NCBI RefSeq assembly: GCF_029714945.1
Contig: NZ_CP121634.1
Coordinates: 6,841,001-6,905,000, forward strand
DNA from: Bradyrhizobium sp. CIAT3101
GTDB taxonomy: Bacteria > Pseudomonadota > Alphaproteobacteria > Rhizobiales > Xanthobacteraceae
DNA length: 64,000 nt
Reading direction: 5' to 3'
The notes beneath the pieces are model-generated. The model saw only the letters and a list, made by a program, of their open reading frames with translations, had not been told where the DNA came from and searched no databases. The position numbers were made by a program, and so were the translations under genes. Numbering within the stretch: the first letter of the stretch is position 1; each line of letters opens with the position of its first letter. Below, piece after piece: positions 54,444-63,800 of this stretch.

Positions 54444-55789
54444 AGGAAAGCTTAAACCACACGGTCATTTCTTGCCAACTTAACACGAGCGCGGCCAGCG
54501 TGTATCGAGAGGTCTTGTATTCGGCACCCAACCGACGACGCGTCACCCACGACTGTCGATCCATGGGCCCCCGTCCCTCTGCACCAGCGAAATTGTCGCT
54601 AGGCGAGAGGAGACCGCTCTGCGTCGAACGAGAATCCGGCCTAGCTGCGCAGCGCTGTACTCGCCCGTGACCCTTGCCAGATTTCTTGCGCCCGAACTTG
54701 CTGCCCGACCGGTGAAGTTGAAGGGGAGATTTAGCATCGACGTTGCCCCTTGAGGATTTCCGAGCAAAACTCTCTCGTCGAGGGCCAGTTGCAGCAATGC
54801 TAGGACGATTACACCGAAAGCCCTCTTCCGCGACGGCAAGCGGTATTTAAATACCTAATGTTGCGTGTGTCGAAGCCCCCCATTCCAGGCTGAGATCGTG
54901 GCGGACGTCCACTTGGGCATCACCGAACATTGAACCCTTTCTAATCCAAATGGACTAATCTTTACCGGGGTTTTGCGTCATCCCCCTCGGGGCTGGTAAG
55001 CCGCCGCCTGCGCTCCATTTAAGCAGGCGGCGTTTCTAATCGCCATAAGCGAAAGGACCTCAATCTGGGGCTGGCGAACCTAACGCTCTTCACATCTGAT
55101 TTACTCGCTGCGCGCGGCCCATTGCTGCCAAATCGTGGCAAAACACTTGTTCCAATTCAATATTCCAAGTGTTCTAATTAGCTGCCAGCGCGTTAGGAAC
55201 GCCCGCGGTGATCGGGGCTCCGGCCTGCCAAACGACTCTGGCGAATATTCCGGCACTACCGCCAACCGGGCTGATCGGTTCGGTTTAGCGACAGTTGAAC
55301 TGCGCCAGAATATCTTGGCCGCCTGAGCAGCAAAAGAGGTTGGAGCAGTTTTCGCACGCGCTCCGCATGATGGACGCATCCGAACAGACCAAAAGAAAAT
55401 AACGCCGCTTCAGTTGGCGGCTCTTCCACATCCATGAACGGCATGGCGTTGCACACGTTCAACCGAACGGTTGAAATCTTTGCCCCTTATTCGCTCGAAT
55501 CAGTCGTGGCGGATCTTGGGCCGGTGCCGCTTGTGCTCGGGAGAGCCCGCCAGCCAACCAGCCCCAGCGGCGCTCTCCCTCGGCCGCACATGGCTTAGAT
55601 TAATTGCTAATTTGATTTGTGATCCAAATCATATTGCAGACGCTCAAGCGCCCGCTACGATCCTTTCACCGGGGCTGGCTGCATATTTCACCTAGATCTT
55701 TTCTCACCCGGCAGTTTTTTGACACGGCGCGGACCGCAGCAGTACCTGCTGCGGTCTTCGTCCTACAGCCGCGACGGGTGCCGATACCT
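54444..55789. other. 1.3-kb gene-poor stretch with one strong hairpin
   Basis: I see no credible gene in either strand. The open frames here have low-complexity or antisense character and no ribosome sites. The stretch contains the hairpin at 54983-55036. The many broken or tiny frames around it suggest an eroded accessory region. Confidence 0.4.
54983..55036 (+). ncRNA. Double hairpin: intrinsic terminator, possibly the end of a small RNA
   Basis: A small CCCC/GGGG hairpin is followed by a perfect 10-bp stem CGCCGCCTGC/GCAGGCGGCG (55002-55011 with 55023-55032), an 11-nt loop and then TTTCT. It reads as a terminator on the plus strand, yet no protein gene ends within about 550 bp upstream. 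It could therefore end an unannotated small RNA starting near 54900-54950. I could not match it to a known RNA family. Confidence 0.5.
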
Positions 55790-56011
55790 TCACTTATCTC
55801 TGGGACCTGCGGATGGTCGAAGTGGATGAGGCCTGGAGCCATAATTATCTCTTGGGCGGAGCACTCGCACATTGGAACGGTGAAGCGCAGACTCCAGCTC
55901 AATTACCGCCACCTCGACGCGCAATTTCTGAAGATCTTCCATAGCTTTCTTTATTTCGTCCTCCGACAACCGCGGAGAACGTGAGAAAAAAGGCAACTTC
56001 AGGAAATGCAT
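55790..56011 (-). CDS. Small hypothetical protein
   Basis: 73 residues. ATG at 56011 with a strong AGGAGG site (56017-56022) 5 nt upstream. The middle is a helix with coiled-coil character (LSEDEIKKAMEDLQKLRVEVAVIELE) and the tail is basic. The function is unknown. Confidence 0.55.
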   Translation of the reverse strand: MHFLKLPFFSRSPRLSEDEIKKAMEDLQKLRVEVAVIELESALHRSNVRVLRPRDNYGSRPHPLRPSAGPRDK

Positions 56012-56433
56012 CCTTTCCTCCTGTCTTAACTAGATGCCTCACGCCCCTCAGAGGTTCGCGTCGTTGCAAAAAGTGATGGGGAAACTTAGGCCCTGCCGGT
56101 TTCGTGGTGCGTCTTGCGCAACGACCCAACTTAAGACCGAGGGAACCGGCGCGAAACTGCACGGCATGTGCTTGGCGCTCGTCATCAACGGCGCGCACGC
56201 GTTAGTATCGAGGCAAAGTAACGCAAGCCTCACAGCCCCCGCCAACAAGGTAGGCTCTAAACCTCTCTCATCCGTCCGTACGCACCTTCGACGGCTGACG
56301 GAGGAAGTCATCCTGCTCCGCAAGCAGTTGCCGAGCCAGAGCGCCAGTCCGCAGCACGGCCTCAAAGCAGCACACGCTGACCAAAGGCGACGGAGCCCAT
56401 ATCGCTGATTTAGGTTGCGAACGGACCAACAAA
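56012..56433. other. Intergenic stretch
   Basis: 422 bp between a leftward small gene and a rightward gene remnant. Open frames on both strands lack ribosome sites and recognisable motifs. Nothing else seen. Confidence 0.35.
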
Positions 56434-56711
56434 GTGACGACCTGGTCGCGCAGGTTTGACGAGCCCGTTGTTCTGCCGAACGACCGAACGCCGGAGACGC
56501 TGCTGGATGCCGCCGAGGGCATCACGGTATCGCCGATGAGAAAGCGTTCGGCGCCGAAACGGCAGGCCGCAATGCAGATGCTAATGCTGGTTGCGGAATG
56601 CGGTCGAGCGACGATGGTCGTCCGAATCGGCGTCATGCTGGCTTGAACCGTCACCACGTCCGGAACTTGACCCGAAGGGCAAGAAACCGCACTCGCGATA
56701 GCACAAGCTAA
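56434..56711 (+). pseudogene. Frameshifted small hypothetical gene
   Basis: The first frame (56434-56646) reads TTWSRRFDEPVVLPNDRT...LLDAAEGI...MQMLMLVAECGR then VVRIGVM. It resembles a short Bradyrhizobium protein family with the pattern LPDGR-x-LVTLRDA...ALMLVAEHGGPTMFARIGVMRALNRH (recalled pattern). After VM the frame stops (LA*). The expected continuation LNRHHVRNLTRRA is present in another frame from 56643 and runs to a stop at 56709-56711. A one-base indel near 56640 explains this. It is probably an inactive copy. Confidence 0.55.
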
Positions 56712-56756
56712 AGAGGAATATCCTCGTAGAGCGCCGACACCGTTTGGCCGGGCGCT

Positions 56757-56837
56757 CTAAAACATGTAAGCAAATGTCAGCCAAGCCGACACCGTAAAAC
56801 AAATCGCAATACCGAGATATGGCAGACACATACTCAT
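56757..56837 (-). CDS. 26-residue single-helix membrane peptide (candidate)
   Basis: ATG at 56837 with AGGAGA 5 nt upstream. Nearly all of the chain is one hydrophobic helix (LPYLGIAICFTVSAWLTFAY). It lies just downstream of the 70-residue gene at 56858 on the same strand. Very short, so coding status is uncertain. Confidence 0.4.
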   Translation of the reverse strand: MSMCLPYLGIAICFTVSAWLTFAYMF

Positions 56838-56857
56838 CGGAATCTCCTAAACTGAGA

Positions 56858-57070
56858 TTACGCGAGAATGGCGCCCCGTTCGGCGCTCGCTCCGAATATA
56901 GGCCTAAGATTGCTTTTCTTGGTAGACACTATCTTCGATTGTTGTCTTCTTAATGCTTTGGCCTCTGCTAGCGCAACTAGCCCGCGCAGCCTCTGGACTT
57001 CCATCATGATGTCGTTCAGTTTTTGGCGTTCCGCGAAAATACGTTCGCGCCTGACGTTAAATGAATCCAT
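56858..57070 (-). CDS. Small coiled-coil hypothetical protein
   Basis: 70 residues. The N-terminal half (RERIFAERQKLNDIMMEVQRL) is a likely coiled coil and the tail is basic. A GAGGG site lies about 9 nt upstream of the ATG at 57070. The function is unknown. It may be transcribed with the 26-residue peptide that follows. Confidence 0.5.
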   Translation of the reverse strand: MDSFNVRRERIFAERQKLNDIMMEVQRLRGLVALAEAKALRRQQSKIVSTKKSNLRPIFGASAERGAILA

Positions 57071-57803
57071 TGGTCCGCCCTCACAAATGGAATACGAAAA
57101 GAACTTTTGAACCCGGCAATAGCGTCACGTTAGCCGTTTTTTATTGTTTCCGGAATAGCCGACGCAACAATTTAATGAAGATGAATGGCTTGCCAGCTTG
57201 ACGAGTCATCGCGATCCGAATTCGGACGGAGAGATGTGCGCCGGCTTCCGTCGCATGACAAGGCCATGAATGAGTCGTGACAACTATGTGAATGTAGTCG
57301 CGCCCCTCTGCGGCCTTTGATCTGCCAGCGGGGCGAAGCTCAACCGGGCGCTCGGCCTGATATGATGCTCGACCTCCCAGCGATCGGCACACGAACTTAA
57401 TTGATGGCGGTGTGACGGCTTCATCGTCGAACAGAAAGACAAGACCCGTCTCACACGGACGATACAGCGGTTCGTTGCCGACCCCAGCATTCCTGCGCAA
57501 TCGCGCGCGCTTGGTCCCGATGGGGGTTCTATTCGCCGATACGATCGTTGCCGACAGATATGTCGATCTGTATCGCGGATGCGATGTCGGATAGCAAACT
57601 TAAGCTCATAAAGGTTCGCCCTCGACGCCTAACGCGACGAGGAACCGGCGTAACGCCGGGTCCACATCCGGCTGTAGCGAGCGAACCGGCCCCGCGAAAA
57701 TGATCGGCTTGCCTCATTGGAAGGTAATCGCTCCGACGTCAGCATGCTCTTGGAGCCGCTCGGTCGCAGCTTTGTTGGGAAAGCCAATGCTCCACCGAAC
57801 GGC
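57071..57803. other. Gene-poor stretch
   Basis: 733 bp. A 119-codon open frame on the minus strand (57141-57500) has no recognisable domain and overlaps frames on the other strand; I do not call it. No repeats or hairpins stand out. Confidence 0.35.
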
Positions 57804-60440
57804 TTAGACTGATCCCGTCATTGGAGCGTGCTGCTGGTTTGCGATGGGCTGCGCTAGGTGCGGCAACTCTGAACCCTTCCATGTAGCTTGACTGATCGGC
57901 GATGTACTCGTTTCAGCAAATGACGAAGACGGAAAAGCCGACGCGATATGCTGCGCGAACAGCGCTAGGCGGTGATCCAGCGAGGCCCCCATCACGTTCG
58001 CCGTATCGCCCACAAATGTATCCGGCGCTTTGGCAGTTTGACTAACCGCACCGGCCGAGCCGACTGTTGTGCGGGCACCGTCGCCGAAGGCAGCAAAATG
58101 CCCCTGCCAGTCATGCGGCGTGTGGCTTCCACCACTCCCTACAATCGGAATTGGCGAATTTGTTGCCGCGGCTGTCGTGTTGACCTGCAGCAAGCCTGCG
58201 GGGTTTGAGATCGCGGCCGCAAGATTGGCGCCGTTGCCCGCGCCGTCACGCACCGTTGCCGTGCCTGAATTGACCGCCGTCACGGCAAGATCCTTGGTCC
58301 TTTGACCAGCTGCGACCGTGTACTTGAAGATCAACGTGTCGCTGCCCGAGCCCGACACGTAAGTCGCCGTCCCGCCATCGTTGAGCTTGAGCGTAGGCGT
58401 ACCGCCGGTTACGGTGACCGCTTCGCTCAACTTGAGCGTCAGGTTGACAACCCCACCAACCCCAACGACGCCCGAGCCTGCCGTTATTCCTGCACCGGAC
58501 GCCGAAACAGACATCACCATCGGATTCGTCGTATCGATCCGCAGCGTGCCCGCAGGGTTCGAGACTGCACCCGCAAGATTGGTCGTGCCGCCAGCGCTAT
58601 CCTTCACGGTTGCCGTGCCCAAATTGACGCCTGTCACCGTCAGGTCAGAGGTGTTTTGGCCGGCCACAGTCTTATAGGTAAACGACAATACATTCGTGCC
58701 GGAGCCGCCGCTGTAGGTTGCCGTGCCGCCATCGTTGAGCTTCAGTGTGGGAATACCGCCCGTGACCGTCACAGCCTCGCTCAATTTGAGAGCTAGAGTG
58801 ACTGTCTTCCCGGCGGCAAGATTTCCAGTCCCTGACAAAATTCCGGCACCGGATGTCGAGACTGACACTACTGTTGGCGCGCTCGAGGGCGCCTTGATGG
58901 TCGCGTTGAAGGCAGACGAACTCACGCTCTTGTTGCCGGCCGCGTCCGAAGCCGTCGCCGTAAGCTGATGCGTCCCGGTTGACAAAGCAGTCGTGGTGAA
59001 ACTCCACGCCCCACTTCCGTTTGCCGTTACCGATCCCAGTAGGGTCTTTCCATCGTAAACGTTCACCTTGCTGTTTGCCTCGGCTGAGCCTGTCAGCGTC
59101 AACACCGAACTCTGGCCAGCCTTGGGAGAGGAGGAAATGATCGCCGGAGCCGCCGGGGCGACGGTATCGACAGTGACGGCAAGCGATTTCGACAAAGCGC
59201 TGGTGCCGCTCGCGGAGGTCGCGGACGCGGAGAAGCTATGCTTTCCGTTTGCGAGCGTGCCTGTCGTGAAAGTCCAGTTTCCGTTGCTGTTTGCCGTTGC
59301 AGAACCGAGCAAGGTTGTTCCGTCATAGACTTTGACGGTATTGCCTGCGGAGGCAATTCCACTGAGCACCAAAGTATTGTCGTTCGTGATTCCATCGCCG
59401 ACAACATTGCTGTCGTTGGAGAACGAACTGATCGTAGGAGATGTTGGAGGCACAGGCGTCTGACCGGTGCCCGTCCCGCCGAAGGGGGGTGTCGGGAAGG
59501 TGGGGTCGGTCGAGGTGACGATATTGCTGTAATCGGCCGCCATTGTGTAGTTTGCAGCCGTCGGCTCTCCCCGATAAATTCCGAGCTTCAGATTGTAGTT
59601 TGCTCCCGGGTCTCCCAGCACCCCGTGATAGTTGACGATCTGGACACCATCTCGCCACATCTCGAGATAGCCGGTTGAATCCGAGGCAAAGCGCGCTTGG
59701 ATTTGAATGCTGTAGGCGTGGCCGCGCTGGATTGGGTTCGAATCAAGATATACTTGTTTTTCGCTCGCCTCGTTGAGATTGACCACGACCGCCATTTGCT
59801 CGCCCTTGAGCTGAATGGAGAATGTGGCTCCGCTTGCGCCATACATCTGAGTGAGCGAGAGCCAGGAGAGACCCGAATTCACGTTCGAGGTGCCAGGCTC
59901 GATTGTCATCTGGTAGGTGGCGTTGAAGACGTCGCCATTGGCCACCGAATTTGCAGCTAAGATCTCTGAACGAGAGCTGTTGCCTCCGTCCGCCCAGTAG
60001 TCGCCAGCGCGCAACTCCATTCGAACTGTGTGAGAGTCCGGTGTTGTCAGGCTCCACGGTTGCCCAGCATTTTCGCTGTACCAACCCTGGCCGTCGATCG
60101 TGGACGGATTACTCCAATTGTCCGTCCCGGACACGAATTTCGTCACGCTTGGCACGACCTTAATTGACATGGCGGGTGATGCCGCGCTGGTGCCCGATGC
60201 ATCAGTCGCCGTAGCCGTGAGGCTGTGGGTGCTGTCCGCGAGCTTTGGCGTCGTGAATGCCCAGGAACCTGAGCTGTTCGTGACAACCGTCCCCAAACGT
60301 GTCGTACCATCATAAATCGTTACGGTCGTATTTGCCTCGGCTTGCCCCCACAACGTAATAACGTTGGAATCAGTGACACCATCACCGCGCGCACCGCTGT
60401 CCGCCGAAAATTGTGCAATGGTCGGAGCTTGAGTTGTCAT
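57804..60440 (-). CDS. Large extracellular protein: Ig-like - polysaccharide-lyase-fold - Ig-like repeats
   Basis: 878 residues with no N-terminal signal peptide. An Ig-like domain (about 15-95) is followed by a heparin-lyase-I-like jelly roll (about 100-310: RMELRAGDYWADGG, RSEILA, WLSLTQMYG, YLEMWRDGVQIVNYHG, KLGIYRG). Two more Ig-like domains (about 335-430 and 435-520) and two ~115-residue tandem repeats follow (about 525-755: LKLSEAVTVTGG-x-PTLKLNDGGTATY, then SDLTVTG or KDLAVTA). The C-terminal ~120 residues are polar. Lack of a leader with a long repeat-rich body fits type I secretion, but no RTX nonapeptides are visible. It may bind or cut an acidic polysaccharide outside the cell. 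It shares the catalytic fold with the protein at 27632. Confidence 0.82.
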   Translation of the reverse strand: MTTQAPTIAQFSADSGARGDGVTDSNVITLWGQAEANTTVTIYDGTTRLGTVVTNSSGSWAFTTPKLADSTHSLTATATDASGTSAASPAMSIKVVPSVTKFVSGTDNWSNPSTIDGQGWYSENAGQPWSLTTPDSHTVRMELRAGDYWADGGNSSRSEILAANSVANGDVFNATYQMTIEPGTSNVNSGLSWLSLTQMYGASGATFSIQLKGEQMAVVVNLNEASEKQVYLDSNPIQRGHAYSIQIQARFASDSTGYLEMWRDGVQIVNYHGVLGDPGANYNLKLGIYRGEPTAANYTMAADYSNIVTSTDPTFPTPPFGGTGTGQTPVPPTSPTISSFSNDSNVVGDGITNDNTLVLSGIASAGNTVKVYDGTTLLGSATANSNGNWTFTTGTLANGKHSFSASATSASGTSALSKSLAVTVDTVAPAAPAIISSSPKAGQSSVLTLTGSAEANSKVNVYDGKTLLGSVTANGSGAWSFTTTALSTGTHQLTATASDAAGNKSVSSSAFNATIKAPSSAPTVVSVSTSGAGILSGTGNLAAGKTVTLALKLSEAVTVTGGIPTLKLNDGGTATYSGGSGTNVLSFTYKTVAGQNTSDLTVTGVNLGTATVKDSAGGTTNLAGAVSNPAGTLRIDTTNPMVMSVSASGAGITAGSGVVGVGGVVNLTLKLSEAVTVTGGTPTLKLNDGGTATYVSGSGSDTLIFKYTVAAGQRTKDLAVTAVNSGTATVRDGAGNGANLAAAISNPAGLLQVNTTAAATNSPIPIVGSGGSHTPHDWQGHFAAFGDGARTTVGSAGAVSQTAKAPDTFVGDTANVMGASLDHRLALFAQHIASAFPSSSFAETSTSPISQATWKGSELPHLAQPIANQQHAPMTGSV

Positions 60441-60869
60441 CGACGGCTCTCTTTCTGAGATTTAATTAAGTGAAGCGCCGTTTTCACGGCAAGCGTGGCG
60501 GTGTCCCAGTCATAATCACCTTACGGGACCACTAATTGATTCAATAAAGGTGGTGCTGTGATTAATTTGTGCCTGAGATGTGCAATTGGAACCGCCGCTC
60601 TTGTGAGCGGCATCCGACCATAATGAATATAAATCGGCCGGCCATTTTCTCCTCGATCGGCTTTCACGCCGACACACTCCAAGATGCCTGAGGTCCGGGA
60701 GTAATGCTTGGGCACCGATGGGGTGAGTAGCTCGGGCCGATAGATAGCGAGGGCGAGGCGATGATGGGTAGCCCTCGGCGAACCTAACTAATCGCTCGTA
60801 GTACTCCCGCGTCGCACAACGATAATGCTTTGATCACCGCGGCGCCAGCTGACGGCGCATCAATGACGT
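60441..60869. other. Intergenic stretch between two leftward genes
   Basis: 429 bp. It contains the upstream region of the 878-residue protein. A 64-codon frame (60521-60715) has no supporting features. No terminator clearly seen for the NRPS gene ending at 60870. Confidence 0.35.
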
Positions 60870-63800
60870 TCAAGTCTGGATGGCCCTGGAGCTGCCCCGC
60901 GTCTCGCGCCTGCGCTGCATCATGTCTCTGCGAAGCTGGCCACGGCTCTGCTCCGGCGGCCCCGCGACGTGACCGGCATCGCTCCCGGACCTGGCGATCG
61001 ATGCAGCCAAGCTACCTAGCGTTGGATACTGGAACACACTAACAACAGACATCTTCAGTCCTAACTCCGCACGGACCCTCTCGACCACTCGTACCATCAT
61101 CAGGGAATTCGCGCCCATCTCGAAGAAGTTGTCATCCACCCCGATCTCGATCACGCCAAGCAGTTCCTGGAAAATGGCTGCAAGCTTGCATTCCACGTCT
61201 GTCGCCGGCGGAATGAAGGGCGTCGTGGTCTCATGACGCAAACCACCAGATTCAGGTAAGGCCTGGCGGTCTAGTTTGCCATTGGGGGTCAGCGGTAGCG
61301 CTTCCAGCAGCAGGAATGCCGAAGGAATCATGTACTCCGGTAAGGTGCCTCGCAAATGCTGCCGCAGCACGGCCAGGAAATTGGTTCCTGATTCGAGCCG
61401 GAGCACGGGATTATTGGCGTAAGCGGACAAGTCAGCCATGGCGGGAGCCTCGTCCGTCACCGCAACGTCCGCAGCCGCCTCGACCGCCCCTGTCACCTGT
61501 GAAGGTCTGAAGATGGCATCGAAATATCCCGGTCCAGCGGCAGACCACTCGATCGCCACGTCATAATTTGCGTCGAGACCACGCACGTCCTCGGGATCAA
61601 CTCCCGACGACGGGACTACAGTGAACTCGCCCAGCCGATCGGAAGGAAAGCGTGTCTGCAACTCGAGCAACGCGGAGAGCGCCCCCGCGACTCGTGCGTT
61701 GGGGATGCCGATAATGCGGAGCGGCGTCATCCTGGAGCGCACCATCGTCCTCAAGTTTTCTAGCCCACACGGCTCGGTCGCCTTCTCGGTGTCCACGGCC
61801 ATCGGCCGTCGGGGCATCCCGCCGCGCTTGCTGATCACCACATCATAGCGGAAGCGAGTCATCTCGCTCGGCTCGCGGCCGCACTTGAGTTCGACCCGCA
61901 CGTCCTCGATGTCAGGAAGTCGCTGTCGAAGCGACAAGAATAGGTGGGGATCCAACACTAGTTCCGGCTCCTCTTCGAGCCGCTTGCGCAGGCGGGCCCG
62001 AAGTTCGCCTGCCGAAACCTCGGAGGTCGCCTTCTGCAATTCGATCTCGCAGAGCATCACCTCCAGCAGCGCGCGGTGGCGCACGTCGCCAACGAAGATC
62101 GAGCCACCTGGAATCAACTTTTTCAGCGCGACCGCCAGCACGTCCATGAGATATGCCACACTCGGGAAGTACTGGGCGACCGAGTTGATGACGATCGTGT
62201 CGAAGGAGTCGCCCTCGACGGCAGCCAGCGTATCGGCGGCCCTCTGCTCCAATACCACACCGACCAGACCGCGCCGCTCAGCTTCGGCCTTTACTCGTGC
62301 CAAGGCTGCAGCAGACAGATCGATGCCGTGATAAAGTTCGCAGTTCGGCGCCACGCGGAAGAGGATCATGCCCGTCCCACAGCCGACCTCAAGTACCCGG
62401 CGGGGCCGCAGTTGCAGTATTCTCTCGGTTGTGCACGCGATCCATTCGCTCATTTGCGCTTCGGGAATTAAATCGCCGGTATAACTACTCCTCCACCCCG
62501 CAGTCTCGGAGTTACCATCATTCTGATAGGTCTCATCCCAGATGGTTCCCCAGTGACCAATTGTTGGAGCATTGCTCTTGGTGGGCGCGACGATGTAAGC
62601 GACGAGCTGCTGCACGCCAGTCGCATCTGGTTTGGCCACAACCACACTCTGTTGCACTGACGGATGACGGTTCAATGCTGCCTCGATCTCGCCCGGTTCG
62701 ATCCGGTGACCACGGATCTTAACCTGATGGTCGAGACGTCCGAGGTGCGCAAGCGTGCCATCGGGCAACCACTGCCCAAGATCGCCAGTTCGATACAGAC
62801 GAGCCTCAGAATCGCTGAAAGGATCAGGTACGAAGCGCTCTTTGGTTAGCTGCGGTTGTTCCAGGTAGCCTCGGGCCAAACCGGCGCCGCCAATCACGAT
62901 CTCGCCTGGTACGCCGACGGGCAACGATCGGAGCGCACGATCGACGACATACACTCTGGTATTCGCAACTGGTCTTCCGATCGTGATGGTGTCGCCTGCC
63001 CTCTCCACCGGACTGACCGTTGACCATATACACGTCTCCGTCGGGCCGTACATATTGAGTATTGCGCCCTGATAGCGCTGCCTCAACCGCTCGACCAGTG
63101 TCTGCGGCAATGGCTCGCCACCCAGGAGAAGCATGCGCAACGAGCTCAGCGCATCGAGCGAAGCATCGTCGGACACCAGCATGCTCGCCAGCGACGGTGT
63201 GGCCTGGAGGTGAGAAACGCCATGACGACGAATCTGCGAGGCAATATCCTGATCGGGCTCTGTTAGGATCTGTGTGAAAGGCAGATTGGCGAGGCGACGC
63301 AATTCATCCAGATGGGGAAGGCTGGCCAGCACATCGTCGGCCGAAACGCCGAAATCGATCAAGCAGGCGATCTCGTCGACGCCAAACTGCTTCAGCTTAT
63401 CGATCGTCGCCAAGCACGAGCTCGGCGACCCAAAAAGGCCCGCGGTGTTGAAGTATCGCTCGAACGCGTGCTCCATAATGACGTTGAGTTCCTCGACGTC
63501 TAGCTCCGCGAGGTTCATTTGTTGCACAGCGGATGCTTGCCGATCGTCGCCCTTGGCGAATGCGGTTAACTCCCATCGCATTTTGGAGATGAGGTCGGTC
63601 GATGTCTTGAGGTATTCCAGGAACGGGCCTCGCACCTTGCTGCGGACCGTTTCCGCATCAGGGCCTACAAATGTGTGCAGCATGAGCGTAACGACTCCTG
63701 CCCCGTCGTACCCCGCGTCGATCCGAGCCTTGCGATAGACTGCAATGTTCGCGACAAGCTCCTCTGACTTCATCACCAGCAGATTCGTCAGCACATTGGC

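Noticed and set aside
57141..57500. 119-codon minus-strand open frame
   Set aside because: No recognisable motif, atypical composition, overlaps other frames; left uncalled.
58302..59678. Plus-strand open frames opposite the Ig-like protein
   Set aside because: Shadow frames produced by the repetitive Gly/Thr-rich coding sequence.
60521..60715. 64-codon minus-strand open frame
   Set aside because: No ribosome site or homology character visible.
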